The notes under the pieces were generated by a model, which ran no database searches, was not told the DNA's origin, and saw only the letters and a program-made list of their open reading frames with translations. Position numbers and translations under genes: made by a program. Below, piece after piece: positions 27,209 to 36,417 of a stretch of 64,000 nucleotides of DNA (positions are counted from its first letter, which is position 1; the number at the start of each line of letters is the position of its first letter). This DNA comes from Paludibacteraceae bacterium (lineage in GTDB: Bacteria; Bacteroidota; Bacteroidia; Bacteroidales; Paludibacteraceae), in contig JAKSLB010000016.1 of the NCBI GenBank assembly GCA_024401435.1, positions 1 to 64,000 of the forward strand. Reading direction: 5' to 3'.

Positions 27209-28189
27209 ATGAAATATTTTGTTAGATACGCAATATTAGTAACGATACCAATTTTATTCTTTTTTTCTTGTTCAAAAGCGCAATCAAAAGATCATCTTTC
27301 TGATTTAAAGGAATATAAAGCTTCTGAAATCGTAAGAATGATAGAAAAAGGGAAACCAGTAACCATTGTCAATGCTATTATTTATGATGACTTGGATTTG
27401 ACAACTATTAGCGAAGGTGTTGTCACCTCTCCTACTCAAATGACTGTGTTTGTTAATCAACCTTTATATTTTCAAAGTTGTGTTTTTTTAGGAAAAGTAT
27501 CCACATATAGTAAATTGTCATCGAAAGGAAAAAAGTCATTGATGGCTAAAAAACTCCATTTTGGTGGTGATGTTAGTTTCATTGATTGTGATTTTCGTAA
27601 AGAGTTGGCGTTTGATGAGTCTGTGATTGATGGTAATCTTAATTTTACAAAAACAATTTTTACGGATCAAGCATCTTTTAACCATATTTTGGTACAAGGG
27701 ACACAATGTATGTTTATGGGTATTCAAGCAAATTCTAATTTCCAAATTATATATTCGACAATTAGAGGTGATATAAGTTTTATGGATGCTCATTTTTTAG
27801 GTGCTTTCTCATCCTCTTCTTTAGTCGCTAAGGATTTGGTTTTGAATAATGTACAAGCAGAAAAAAGAATGGATTTATCAGAAATGCTACTCTCTGGTAT
27901 TCTGATGTTTAATTATGGCAAATGTGCAGAAGAAGTATCACTTGCCTTTTCAAATTATATGGGACGTTTCAGCGTGATAGAAACCGTATTTGATGGAGAT
28001 GTTTCTTTCGAACGCTCTCATTTTTTTGGAATGGTAAAATTGAATCATTCTACGTTTTCGAAAGGTTTGGATACAAAAGATGCTATTTTTTATGAAAGAC
28101 CGGAAATGAATGATGTGGTGATAAGAGGAAACGAACAACCTATTATGATTGAAGTAAAACAATCAGAGACAATTAAATTAAATTATTAA
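27209..28189 (+). CDS. lipoprotein with pentapeptide-like right-handed beta-helix
   Basis: This 326-residue protein has a lipoprotein signal (IPILFFFSCSKAQ; lipid-attachment Cys in LFFFSC). From about residue 95 it has repeated hydrophobic/aromatic steps in the style FxxxxF (FIDCDFRKELAFDESVIDGNLNF, GDISFMDAHFLGAFS, GDVSFERSHFFGMVKLNHSTF) typical of pentapeptide-repeat beta-helices. Molecular function is unknown; such folds often mediate binding. The gene for a papain-like lipoprotein starts 18 bp downstream on the same strand, so the two may act together at the outer membrane. Confidence 0.72.
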   Translation: MKYFVRYAILVTIPILFFFSCSKAQSKDHLSDLKEYKASEIVRMIEKGKPVTIVNAIIYDDLDLTTISEGVVTSPTQMTVFVNQPLYFQSCVFLGKVSTYSKLSSKGKKSLMAKKLHFGGDVSFIDCDFRKELAFDESVIDGNLNFTKTIFTDQASFNHILVQGTQCMFMGIQANSNFQIIYSTIRGDISFMDAHFLGAFSSSSLVAKDLVLNNVQAEKRMDLSEMLLSGILMFNYGKCAEEVSLAFSNYMGRFSVIETVFDGDVSFERSHFFGMVKLNHSTFSKGLDTKDAIFYERPEMNDVVIRGNEQPIMIEVKQSETIKLNY

Positions 28190-28207
28190 TCACAATATTA
28201 AATTTTT

Positions 28208-29659
28208 ATGAGTATGAGTAAATTTAGAAGTAAAATTCTAGTATGGCTTTTGATTCCATGCTTTACCTTCACTTCTTGTGATGAGGAAACAGCAAATGAA
28301 GTATTGGCTATTGTAGACGAAATTTTAAATCTTTTCATGGGATATGATTTGGAAAATGAAGATATAGATGATCAGGAGAAGGCAGAGGACGAAACAGATG
28401 CTGTCATTACAGATTCTTATGTAAATTGGGAGTCTAAATGTCCACCAGTAGGAAATCAAGGTGAATATGGTACTTGTGTAGCATGGGCTTCTGCTTATTG
28501 CTTCAAAACAGCTTTGAATGTTATCGATGGTACATGGTCTGATCCAACACAAGCTTCTCAACAATGTAGTCCAGTTGACTTGTGGCATTTGTTGCCAACT
28601 TCTGGTACTTATGCAAAAGCAGCTAATTGTGAAGGTTCTAATTTCGAACCAGCTTTCGATGTCATGATCAATAAAGGTGTGGCAACGATGAGTAGTGTTC
28701 CATTCAAATATAATGGAAAGAACATGAAAATGAATTGTGATGCAACTGGTACTGGTAACACTAGCAATAAATTAGGAGAATATCGTGTGGTAGCTTATTC
28801 TGCAGCTTACGATGGTCAAGGTCATGGTATGACAGTGAATAATATCAAATATTATTTAAAACAAGGACCACTTGTTATTGGTGCTCAATTAGGAAATCGC
28901 TTTATGAAATGGAATAGTAGCGCTGTTCTTTCTTATGATGATGATACATATAATGGTCAACATGCATATCACGCTATCGCTCTTGTAGGATTTGATGATT
29001 CAAAACATGCTTTCCGTGTTCGTAATTCTTGGGGAAGTGATGATTGGGGTGATAAGGGTTCTATTTGGGTCGATTATGACTTCTTTGTAAAACAATTCTG
29101 TTTTGGTGTGTGGACTGCTTCTAACAAGAAAGCATCAACAGCATCTGCTTCTTTGAAATCTACAAGTAATAACGATGTAAAAGTGACTGTTGTCTCTGAT
29201 AAAGAAATTGGAAATGGTAATCGTAAAGTTACTTATACGGTTACTAATAATGGTAGTTCTTCTATTTCAACAGCTGATTACCCTATTTCATATATCTTAT
29301 TCAAAGCTAAACATTTTGCTAAGAGATATGTTGTCATGGATCAAGCAGAGTCTGCTACTATTAAACCAGGACAGACTGTTGAATTGTCGCATGTTTATGC
29401 TATTCCTGCAGAAGCTACTGATGGTAAGTATTTCATGCTTATGATTGCAGATCCTACAGATGAAATTGGTGATAAAAACAGAAATGACAATTTCTTCTAT
29501 GTAACAGGTGAAGCTGGTTTGCCGTTCATGTTGACACAAAACAGATTGTTTGATGTTCCTCAAACTATTGCAGAGGTTCGTTCTTTGGCAAATGATGCAG
29601 ATCCAAATGCTTATAGAAATTCTGAAATAGAATATTCGTTGAAAAAGGCTAAGAAATAA
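28208..29659 (+). CDS. papain-like (C1 family) cysteine peptidase lipoprotein
   Basis: This 483-residue lipoprotein has FTFTSCDEE as lipobox. The papain fold shows the catalytic Cys in VGNQGEYGTCVAWASAY (~91), His in QHAYHAIALVGFDD (~255) and Asn in RNSWGSDDWGDKGSIWV (~271). A CARDB/Ig-like C-terminal domain follows (KVTYTVTNNGSSS.. DPTDEIGDKNRNDNF). It is probably exposed on the cell surface or in the periplasm. No inhibitory propeptide is evident. A start two codons downstream (28214) is equally possible. It ends at a strong bidirectional terminator. Confidence 0.85.
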   Translation: MSMSKFRSKILVWLLIPCFTFTSCDEETANEVLAIVDEILNLFMGYDLENEDIDDQEKAEDETDAVITDSYVNWESKCPPVGNQGEYGTCVAWASAYCFKTALNVIDGTWSDPTQASQQCSPVDLWHLLPTSGTYAKAANCEGSNFEPAFDVMINKGVATMSSVPFKYNGKNMKMNCDATGTGNTSNKLGEYRVVAYSAAYDGQGHGMTVNNIKYYLKQGPLVIGAQLGNRFMKWNSSAVLSYDDDTYNGQHAYHAIALVGFDDSKHAFRVRNSWGSDDWGDKGSIWVDYDFFVKQFCFGVWTASNKKASTASASLKSTSNNDVKVTVVSDKEIGNGNRKVTYTVTNNGSSSISTADYPISYILFKAKHFAKRYVVMDQAESATIKPGQTVELSHVYAIPAEATDGKYFMLMIADPTDEIGDKNRNDNFFYVTGEAGLPFMLTQNRLFDVPQTIAEVRSLANDADPNAYRNSEIEYSLKKAKK

Positions 29660-29683
29660 TTGATAGATCTTATAAAACGAGAG

Positions 29684-29717
29684 AATGAGGGTGTTTTGAT
29701 ACACCCTCATTTTTTTA
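29684..29717. terminator. GAGGGTGTATC-family bidirectional terminator
   Basis: TGAGGGTGT (29686-29694) pairs with ACACCCTCA (29701-29709), with T-runs on both strands. It separates two convergent genes. Confidence 0.8.
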
Positions 29718-30461
29718 TTCTGTTAAGAATGAAATGACTTTAGATGGCATTATTTCGATGTTGTTTTCATCGATAGTTTTTTCTCCGTTTAATTTAAGAA
29801 ATACCTGTATGGTGGCAATGACATCTTTTTCGCAGTAATGAGAGATTCGGAAAAAATCTTTCTCTTGGTAAAAGACATGATAAACGTCTTTCCCTTCCAT
29901 ATCCTCCTTGGGTGATTTTATATTGAGGGCATTGCATAAGAGTTTTAGGGATGTGTAATGTTTGTAATCACCGAATTTCCACATTTCCATTGTGTCAATC
30001 ACAGGACTCTCCCATTGCTTTTTGCGTGCATTTAACAGCAATTTAGGTAAAGGTATGTCGTTAATGATCATACGTCGGGCAATATAAGGCACATCGAATT
30101 CTCTGATATTGTGACCACAAAGTTTAAAATTGGTCGATTTTTGAAGAACGTTGGCAAATTCTTCTAATATGAGTTTCTCATTATCTCCAAAAAATGATTT
30201 TAAGCGCATTTTACGCGTTTTCTCTTCTGTGTAGACAAATCCTATGGAGATACATGCAATTCGTCCAAATTCGGCAAATAACCCCATATCTTGCAGACAA
30301 TTTTCAGCATTACTATCGGGTGCGTATTTTTCAGGAGCACGGTTTTTGATTTGATGGTATTTTTCTTCCCATAGAGAAGCGACATCTTCATGAAGTTCGC
30401 TGTAATATTCTGTTTGTGAAACGGTTTCGACATCCAGGAATAAAATTTTTTCTATATGCAT
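29715..30461 (-). CDS. predicted 3'-5' exonuclease, DEDDy/PolB-like
   Basis: This 248-residue predicted nuclease has Exo I FLDVETV, Exo II LCGHNIREFDVPYI and Exo III YCEKDVIAT, the DEDD pattern of PolB-like proofreading exonucleases. No polymerase domain is attached. The likely role is trimming DNA or RNA 3' ends in the cytoplasm. I start at the ATG 30461 (MHIEKILFLDVET); the longer frame begins at a TTG. Confidence 0.82.
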   Translation of the reverse strand: MHIEKILFLDVETVSQTEYYSELHEDVASLWEEKYHQIKNRAPEKYAPDSNAENCLQDMGLFAEFGRIACISIGFVYTEEKTRKMRLKSFFGDNEKLILEEFANVLQKSTNFKLCGHNIREFDVPYIARRMIINDIPLPKLLLNARKKQWESPVIDTMEMWKFGDYKHYTSLKLLCNALNIKSPKEDMEGKDVYHVFYQEKDFFRISHYCEKDVIATIQVFLKLNGEKTIDENNIEIMPSKVISFLTE

Positions 30462-30496
30462 AGTAGTAGATTGGTAGAAATACAAAAAAATGGTAG

Positions 30497-30535
30497 AAAA
30501 AATAGCTGAGATTCGTTGAATCTCAGCTATTTGTA
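30497..30535 (-). terminator. terminator of iorA
   Basis: AAATAGCTGAGATTC pairs with GAATCTCAGCTATTT around a three-base loop. On the minus strand it is followed by TTTTCTACCATTTTTTT. Confidence 0.8.
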
Positions 30536-30549
30536 TAAAGAATGCTGCT

Positions 30550-32151
30550 TTATTTTTTAGCAGCCATTGCAGTTTTGTGTTTACGAGTCAATGTTTGGAT
30601 GCACTCTCTTCTTGGAATAATGACGGAAAGACCTTTGTAGTCAATCTCTTCCTTGATGATTTGAAGCATCTCTTCGTAGTTTTTCTTTAAAGGAACAAAA
30701 ACGCGAAGATGTTCTTTTGCAACACCTAATCCTAAACAGATGGATTCGATTTTACCAGTACCTTGAGAATCCTGACCGCCAGTCATTGCTGTTGTTTCAT
30801 TATCAGAAATGATAATGGTGATATTGGAGTTTTCATTAACAGCATCCAATAAGCCCGTCATTCCTGAGTGTGTGAATGTAGAATCTCCAATGACAGCAAC
30901 AGCTGGGTAAAGACCTGCATCAGAAGCACCTTTGGCCATTGTGATTGAAGCACCCATGTCTACACAAGAGTTGATAGCTTGATAAGGAGGCAATGCACCT
31001 AAAGTATAGCAACCTATATCACCAAATACTTTGCTGTCTGGATAAGAACGAAGCACTTCATTAAGAGCTTCATACATATCACGATGGCTACAACCTTGGC
31101 ACATTTGAGGAGGACGCATTTTTACAACAGAAGGTTGTTGGTAAGTAATGGTATTAACTTTACCGAATGCTTTTCCTACAGAATCTGGATCCAATTCGCC
31201 TGTACGAGGAAGAGAACCATCCAAACGACCTTTGATTGTTTTGCTTTCGAAGAAACCTTTCAATTGGTTTTCTACAAATGGATAACCATCTTCCAAAACC
31301 ATGATAGCTTCACACTCGTTAGCCAATTTGTCAATCATTTTCTTTGGCAATGGATATTGAGAAACCTTTACAACAGGATATTCGCAACCATTAGGGAATA
31401 TTTCGTTCAAATAGTTGAAACCGATACCGCATGCAACGACACCCAATTTCTTGTTTTTACCATCGATGTATTTGTTGTAGATTGAATTTTCAGATGCTTC
31501 TAACATAGAAGCTTGTGCATCTAAAAGGACTTGGTATCTGCGACGTGCAATAGCAGGCAAAAGAACGAATTGACGTGGATCTGCAGGTACGCTATTTTTA
31601 TTTTCATCTTTGGTGTTTTTACGTTCTACGCCAGAACGAGAGTGAGCTAAACGCGTAACAACACGCATAAGAACTGGGTAGCCCAATTTTTCAGAGAGTT
31701 CGAATCCGTTGTAAGCCATATCGTAAGCTTCTTGTTGATTAGAAGGTTCTAAAATAGGAAGCATAGCGAAGTTACCATAGAAACGAGAGTCTTGTTCGTT
31801 TTGTGAAGAGTGCATGGAAGGGTCGTCGGCAGCTAAAACGATCATACCACCGTTTGCGCCCGTAATAGCTGAATTGACAAAGCAGTCAGCAGCCACGTTC
31901 ATACCCACGTGTTTCATACAAACGAGTGAACGTTTACCAGCGTATGACATACCTAAAGCACTTTCCATAGCAGTTTTTTCATTAGAAGACCAATGGCTAT
32001 GGATATTTCTTTCTTTAGCTTGTTTGGAGTTTTGAATGTACTCCGTGATTTCGGTAGAAGGGGTTCCTGGATAAGCATAAACGCCAGATAAACCGCCATC
32101 TATTGCACCTTGAGCAATAGCTTCATCAGCTAATAATAATTCTTTTTGCAT
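30550..32151 (-). CDS. iorA: indolepyruvate:ferredoxin oxidoreductase alpha subunit-like protein
   Basis: This 533-residue, TPP-dependent 2-oxoacid:acceptor oxidoreductase has a pyrimidine-binding N-terminal domain (GVYAYPGTPSTEITEYI, MKHVGMNVAAD) and a TPP-binding domain (GDIGCYTLGALPPY, IGDSTFTHSGMTGLLDAV). IorA oxidises aryl pyruvates to acyl-CoA. Many IorA proteins carry a C-terminal 2x[4Fe-4S] domain; this one ends after HKTAMAAKK without it. No iorB is adjacent, so electron transfer must use another protein. A likely -7 box (TATTTTTG, 32195-32202) precedes it. Confidence 0.88.
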   Translation of the reverse strand: MQKELLLADEAIAQGAIDGGLSGVYAYPGTPSTEITEYIQNSKQAKERNIHSHWSSNEKTAMESALGMSYAGKRSLVCMKHVGMNVAADCFVNSAITGANGGMIVLAADDPSMHSSQNEQDSRFYGNFAMLPILEPSNQQEAYDMAYNGFELSEKLGYPVLMRVVTRLAHSRSGVERKNTKDENKNSVPADPRQFVLLPAIARRRYQVLLDAQASMLEASENSIYNKYIDGKNKKLGVVACGIGFNYLNEIFPNGCEYPVVKVSQYPLPKKMIDKLANECEAIMVLEDGYPFVENQLKGFFESKTIKGRLDGSLPRTGELDPDSVGKAFGKVNTITYQQPSVVKMRPPQMCQGCSHRDMYEALNEVLRSYPDSKVFGDIGCYTLGALPPYQAINSCVDMGASITMAKGASDAGLYPAVAVIGDSTFTHSGMTGLLDAVNENSNITIIISDNETTAMTGGQDSQGTGKIESICLGLGVAKEHLRVFVPLKKNYEEMLQIIKEEIDYKGLSVIIPRRECIQTLTRKHKTAMAAKK

Positions 32152-32261
32152 TTATATTTTAATTTTATTTGTTTCGAAAAACGTTTCTATCTTGCAAAAA
32201 TAACGAATTTAATTAAGAATTAAGAATTAAAATTCGTAAATGTCTATGGACAATTGTATTT
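32152..32261. other. iorA-grpE intergenic region, first part
   Basis: Contains the minus-strand -7 box TATTTTTG at 32195-32202 for iorA. The remainder up to the solo repeat at 32262 is AT-rich. No -7 box for grpE was found in the following ~190 bp. Confidence 0.45.
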
Positions 32262-32304
32262 GGGGATTTCTATAAATTCCCCGAAGCAATTTATAGAAGT
32301 TCCC
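32262..32304. repeat. 199-bp MITE family, ends-only copy (43 bp)
   Basis: GGGGATTTCTATAAATTCC is joined directly to GAAGCAATTTATAGAAGTTCCC. This is the left and right ends of the repeat seen full length at 44052-44250, without its interior. It lies between divergent iorA and grpE. Confidence 0.65.
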
Positions 32305-32498
32305 AATTGTTTTTAGCAAAGGTGAATCGTATTTGCCTTTGAGTAAAGTTGAAAACTATTTGTTTTGTGAGAAAAATACTGACAGATTTTCAGTTGAAGA
32401 AAGAAAAAAATCTGCCAAAATGTACAATAATACTATATGGCAAAATAATTGTTATTATTAATAAGGGAAATTATAGTAAATACGAAAAATACATATAT

Positions 32499-33083
32499 AT
32501 GATGGATAAAGAAAACGAAAAAGAAGAGAAAGATTCTGTGAATGAGGAAATTACAAATGAAACGGAATCTGTTGAGACTCCTAATGAAGAGTCTACATCT
32601 GAAGCAACAGAACCGACGGAGACTGACATAAAGGCAGAGTTGGAGACGTTGAAAGAAAAATGTGAAACGATGCATAACGATTATTTAAGATTGTATGCAG
32701 ATTTTGACAATTACAAGAAGAGAGCTTTGAAGGATAAGGCAGAGTTGATAAAGTCTGCTGGAGAAAATATTTTCAATAACATTCTTCCATTGGTAGATGA
32801 TTTTGAGCGTGCTATGAAGGCAATGGAGAACGCAACAGAAGTTGCGTCTGTAAAAGAAGGTGTTGACTTGATATATGGAAAATTCCTTAGTTTCTTGTCT
32901 CAGAATGGTGTAAAAGTCATAGAGACAGAGGCAAAAGATTTTGATACAGATTTTCATGAAGCTATAGCGAAGATTCCTGCACCATCAGAAGAGATGAAGG
33001 GAAAAATCATTGATTGTACACAAAAAGGTTATATGTTGAATGAAAAGGTAATTCGCTATGCAAAAGTAGTTGTAGGTGAATAA
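32499..33083 (+). CDS. grpE: nucleotide exchange factor GrpE
   Basis: This 194-residue co-chaperone has an acidic N-terminus, a long coiled coil ([31 protein letters not shown]) and a C-terminal beta domain ([27 protein letters not shown] type). It releases ADP from DnaK. The frame is open to 32349, but the upstream stretch is AT-rich non-coding sequence with a repeat. The ATG-ATG at 32499/32502 gives a normal GrpE length. dnaJ follows 11 bp downstream. Confidence 0.93.
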   Translation: MMDKENEKEEKDSVNEEITNETESVETPNEESTSEATEPTETDIKAELETLKEKCETMHNDYLRLYADFDNYKKRALKDKAELIKSAGENIFNNILPLVDDFERAMKAMENATEVASVKEGVDLIYGKFLSFLSQNGVKVIETEAKDFDTDFHEAIAKIPAPSEEMKGKIIDCTQKGYMLNEKVIRYAKVVVGE

Positions 33084-33094
33084 AATTTTTCAAA

Positions 33095-34243
33095 ATGGAA
33101 AAGAGAGATTATTATGAGGTATTAGGTGTCTCAAAGACAGCGACCGACGATGAAATAAAGAAGGCTTATCGTAAGAAAGCTATTCAATATCACCCTGATA
33201 AGAATCCAGGAGACAAAGAGGCTGAAGAGAAGTTTAAGGAAGCTGCTGAAGCCTATGAGGTGTTAAGCAATCCTGATAAACGTTCACGTTACGATCGTTT
33301 TGGTCATGCGGGTGTTGGTGGAGCTGCAGGTGGCGGTTTCAGTGGCGGAGGAATGTCTATGGAAGATATATTCTCAAATTTTGGTGATTTGTTTGGCGGT
33401 CATTTTGGATCTTTCTTTGGCGGAGGATTTGGCGGTGGTGGAAGTACATCTGCCACAAGAAAAGGATCAGACCTTCGTGTACGTGTGAAATTGAATTTGA
33501 AAGAGGTTGCTACGGGTGTTGAGAAAAAACTGAAAGTAAAGAAGTACGTGAAATGTACGCATTGTAATGGTACAGGAGCGGAAGGCAACAACTATTCAAC
33601 ATGTACGAAATGTAATGGTACAGGTCGTGTGACACGTATTCAAAACACTATGTTTGGAGCTATGCAGACACAGTCTGTTTGCCCTGATTGTGGTGGTGAA
33701 GGAAAGATTATCACTAAGAAATGTCCTCATTGTAGTGGAAATGGTGTTGTTATTGAGGAAGAGATTATTACAGTCAATATTCCAGCTGGTGTTATGGAGG
33801 GTATGCAGATTCCGTTACGAGGTAAAGGAAATGCTGCTCGTCATGGTGGTGTGAATGGTGATTTGTATATAGCTATAGAAGAAGAACCACATCCAGATTT
33901 GATAAGGGACGAGAATGACTTGATTTACAATTTGTTATTGTCAGTTCCTACAGCTGTTAATGGTGGTACAATAGAGATTCCTACAGTGGATTCAATGGTG
34001 AAAGTGAAAATAGATCCAGGTACACAACCTGGCAAAGTATTACGTTTGAAAGGTAAAGGTTTGCCAAGTGTTAATAGTTATGGTACGGGTGATTTGTTGG
34101 TTAATATAGGCGTATATATCCCTGAAAAGCTCACTAAAGAGGAAAGCAAAATCTTTGAAGATTTGGCTAAATCTAGCAATATGAAACCAACAGAGAGCGC
34201 TAAAAAAAGCTTTTTCGAACGTTTTAAAAAGATGTTCAGTTAA
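33095..34243 (+). CDS. dnaJ: chaperone protein DnaJ
   Basis: This 382-residue Hsp40 has a J domain with HPD at ~33-35, a Gly/Phe region (~72-125) and a zinc-binding domain with four CxxCxGxG motifs ([32 protein letters not shown]). C-terminal substrate-binding domains follow. It is cotranscribed with grpE. The stop overlaps the stop of the convergent XRE gene by 4 bp, leaving no room for a terminator hairpin between them. Confidence 0.95.
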   Translation: MEKRDYYEVLGVSKTATDDEIKKAYRKKAIQYHPDKNPGDKEAEEKFKEAAEAYEVLSNPDKRSRYDRFGHAGVGGAAGGGFSGGGMSMEDIFSNFGDLFGGHFGSFFGGGFGGGGSTSATRKGSDLRVRVKLNLKEVATGVEKKLKVKKYVKCTHCNGTGAEGNNYSTCTKCNGTGRVTRIQNTMFGAMQTQSVCPDCGGEGKIITKKCPHCSGNGVVIEEEIITVNIPAGVMEGMQIPLRGKGNAARHGGVNGDLYIAIEEEPHPDLIRDENDLIYNLLLSVPTAVNGGTIEIPTVDSMVKVKIDPGTQPGKVLRLKGKGLPSVNSYGTGDLLVNIGVYIPEKLTKEESKIFEDLAKSSNMKPTESAKKSFFERFKKMFS

Positions 34244-34902
34244 TTCGATGGGATAAATTCTTCGTAAGTTTTATCTGAATAGAAAACGACAATCTTTTTA
34301 ACATAAGTATGAGGAATTTCTCGAACGGGAGATTCCTCTTTTTTTGTTTCTACCTGAACTTGAATGGATGGTTGTGAGGTGATAGAATCTGATATTGTAT
34401 TTTGATTTTTTTCTTCAATAGGATTGGTTGAAGATTTTGATTCAACAGAGATGTTTTTCTCATCGGATGATGAGGCAGAAAAATTTTGGTCTGTTGTTGG
34501 AACAACTGTTTCCGATTTTTCTGTTTCAATTTCATTTGAAGAATCTGAGATATTTTCTGAAACAGAAGTTAACTCGTTTTCCTTGGAATCATTCGTAGAA
34601 TTACTCGGAATTGAATCAAATAAGTCACCCATTTCGAGTTGAATAGGCTGTTTTTTTGCTTTATATTCTTGATTTTCAGATGTTTCGACCTTATTTTTGT
34701 ACATATCTCCATTTCCGAAAAGTAGCCAATCTGGAGAAATCTCAGGGTATGCTTTTAGAATTTTGGTAACAATATCAAGAGTTACTTGATTTCTTCCTGT
34801 TTTTATATGTGAAACTTGTGATGGTTGAACGCCAACACGATAAGCAAAATCTGAAGTGGTAAGATTTGAATTCTCAATAACCTTTAAAACGCGATCTCTC
34901 AT
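34240..34902 (-). CDS. XRE-family transcriptional regulator with acidic tail
   Basis: This 220-residue protein has an N-terminal helix-turn-helix ([35 protein letters not shown], ~15-50) and [13 protein letters not shown], as in Bacteroidota XRE regulators. A long Ser/Glu/Asn-rich low-complexity middle follows, ending in a short conserved [15 protein letters not shown]. The target is unknown. Its own promoter box (TACATTTG) lies inside a TTACAAATGTAA palindrome at 34919-34930, and two more TTACAAACGTAA sites follow. This suggests autoregulation. Confidence 0.8.
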   Translation of the reverse strand: MRDRVLKVIENSNLTTSDFAYRVGVQPSQVSHIKTGRNQVTLDIVTKILKAYPEISPDWLLFGNGDMYKNKVETSENQEYKAKKQPIQLEMGDLFDSIPSNSTNDSKENELTSVSENISDSSNEIETEKSETVVPTTDQNFSASSSDEKNISVESKSSTNPIEEKNQNTISDSITSQPSIQVQVETKKEESPVREIPHTYVKKIVVFYSDKTYEEFIPSN

Positions 34903-34918
34903 ACCTAAAATTTTAATG

Positions 34919-35017
34919 TTACAAATGTAATACTTATTTTTTTACAAAACAACATTTTTATATACTAAAGTAAAATTACAAACGTAAATGTATAAATGTA
35001 AATATTTACAAACGTAA
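34919..35017. promoter_or_regulatory. three TTAC-AAAy-GTAA palindromes upstream of the XRE gene
   Basis: TTACAAATGTAA at 34919-34930 and TTACAAACGTAA at 34976-34987 and 35006-35017. The first covers the gene's minus-strand -7 box (TACATTTG, 34922-34929). The repeated dyads are good candidates for the regulator's operator. Confidence 0.5.
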
Positions 35018-35880
35018 TTATATATATAGATTTGTAAAATGATTTGTATTATACAAATGTGAATAGAAAATGTTTAGAGCTCATCAATGATCGTTGAAAA
35101 CAATTACATAGTTTACTCTTTAGAAAGTCTATTATTAATCTTAATATACTTATTTTCAGTTATTATAATAAGATAAGAATGATATGATCAACGGTTAGTT
35201 GTATTGAAAAATAGAGTAAAATAACGATATATGAAGTAATACTTTAATATTTTTATATAAAATATTGGCTTTCATAAAGTTATAATCATACTAATATAAT
35301 ATTTTATAAAAAGGCTACTATATTATACATTTGTATTTCTATTTTTATAGCTATACTTTATATTTGTATTAATAAAATATTGGTTTTTAATTAATTATAT
35401 GTTTATAATTTTTGTGTTATAAAGATGATGCTATACATATGTATATCCGATTTAATTTTATAAACACTCTCCTATTCTTCTTTCAAATTTTACAAAAGTG
35501 TATTCTTATTGAATTTATATATGTATTTTATTCTATTTTACATTTGTTAAATATTAAGTTTCATTTTATAGATTTGTATATATGTAAAATTGTATCGTAT
35601 ATTCATAAATTTTCAATTGTATATTTATGTACTTTTGTACATTTGTATATTTTCTTTATTAAATATTTGTTGTTGATACTTATTTTTCTATTTATGATTC
35701 TATTTCATCTATTTTGATCCTATTAAGAATGTCTATTTTTATTGTTTAAGATTCTTATTATTAGTATTTTATAGTGTTTTTACATGGTTATTAACCTCTT
35801 CTCCTTTAAATATTCTCGTATAAATTATCAAATGAAAGATAAATATGCGACAGAAATCGAGTTGACTTTATTTTAGAAAT
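35018..35880. other. long AT-rich region without genes, rich in TTTGTA/TACAAA half-sites
   Basis: About 860 bp of very AT-rich sequence. It holds a perfect 17-bp palindrome, ATTTGTAT-T-ATACAAAT, at 35042-35058, and roughly ten further TTTGTA or TACAAA half-sites, several in the form TAnATTTGTAT that also fit a -7 box. A 101-codon frame at 35412-35717 is almost all Ile/Phe/Leu/Tyr, as AT-rich noise would give. Possible roles are an extended operator region, a nucleoid-protein binding region or decayed DNA. Confidence 0.45.
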
Positions 35881-36230
35881 TTTGCTATAGATATGTAACC
35901 CCTCTGGGGTTTTGAAGCCTTACGTAATGAATCCTTGCTATGGATATGTAACCCTTCTGGGGTTTTTGCAAGCACACGAAACGAATCTTTGCTATAGATA
36001 TGTAACCCCTCTGGGGTTTTGAAGCCTTACGTAATGAATCCTTGCTATGGATATGTAACCCTTCTGGGGTTTTTGCAAGCACACGAAACGAATCTTTGCT
36101 ATAGATATGTAACCCCTCTGGGGTTTTGAAGCCTTACGTAATGAATCCTTGCTATGGATATGTAACCCCTCTGGGGTTTTAAAAGCACACAAAACGAATT
36201 ATTGCTATGGATACGAGCCACCGGAGGGGT
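35881..36230. repeat. 107-bp tandem repeat array (three units, each two ~53-bp half-units)
   Basis: Units start at 35881, 35988 and 36095. Each holds two related half-units of 54 and 53 bp, in which GCTATrGATATGTAACCC is followed by a CCCCTCTGGGG-type dyad. The half-units differ after the dyad (GAAGCCTTACGTAATGAAT against CAAGCACACGAAACGAAT). 107 is not a multiple of three, so the array is not coding. The third unit is degraded. Confidence 0.85.
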
Positions 36231-36353
36231 TCCATGTTTGTAGATTCATAGATTCGTAACACGCACACATCACCAGAGGGGTTGCATATTATATACAATG
36301 TGTTACGCATTACTAATTCATAAAGTTTAAAACCATAAAAAGTTTAGCGGACA
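36231..36353. mobile_element. right end of a TGTCCGCTAAA-bounded element (copy 3)
   Basis: TTTAGCGGACA at 36343-36353 is preceded by CATAAAAAG and AACCCC/GGGGTT-type dyads (CACCAGAGGGGTTGCATA), as in copy 2 at 43725-44301. No matching left end was found upstream, so the boundary is unknown. The 107-bp array is probably its cargo. Confidence 0.5.
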
Positions 36354-36366
36354 GTAATAATAAAAA

Positions 36367-36397
36367 ATGAGGATATACCTAATGGTACACCCTCATG
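36367..36397 (-). terminator. GAGGGTGTATC-family terminator (degenerate)
   Basis: ATGAGGATATACC pairs with GGTACACCCTCAT (two mismatches). On the minus strand TTTTTTATT follows. It ends the CHU_C gene. Confidence 0.65.
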
Positions 36398-36417
36398 TAA
36401 ATTCTATTAGTAATGTA

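Noticed and set aside
35412-35717. 101-codon plus-strand frame in the AT-rich gene desert
   Set aside because: Composition is almost only Ile, Phe, Leu, Tyr and Met, as expected from AT-rich non-coding DNA.
35885-36192. Two repetitive 65-66-codon frames on the minus strand across the tandem array
   Set aside because: The frames have nearly the same protein sequence only because the 107-bp repeat shifts the frame. There is no start context and no family, so they are shadows of the repeat.
35881-36230. CRISPR-like appearance of the tandem array
   Set aside because: Units are contiguous with no unique spacers, the repeat is 107 bp, and no cas genes are present.
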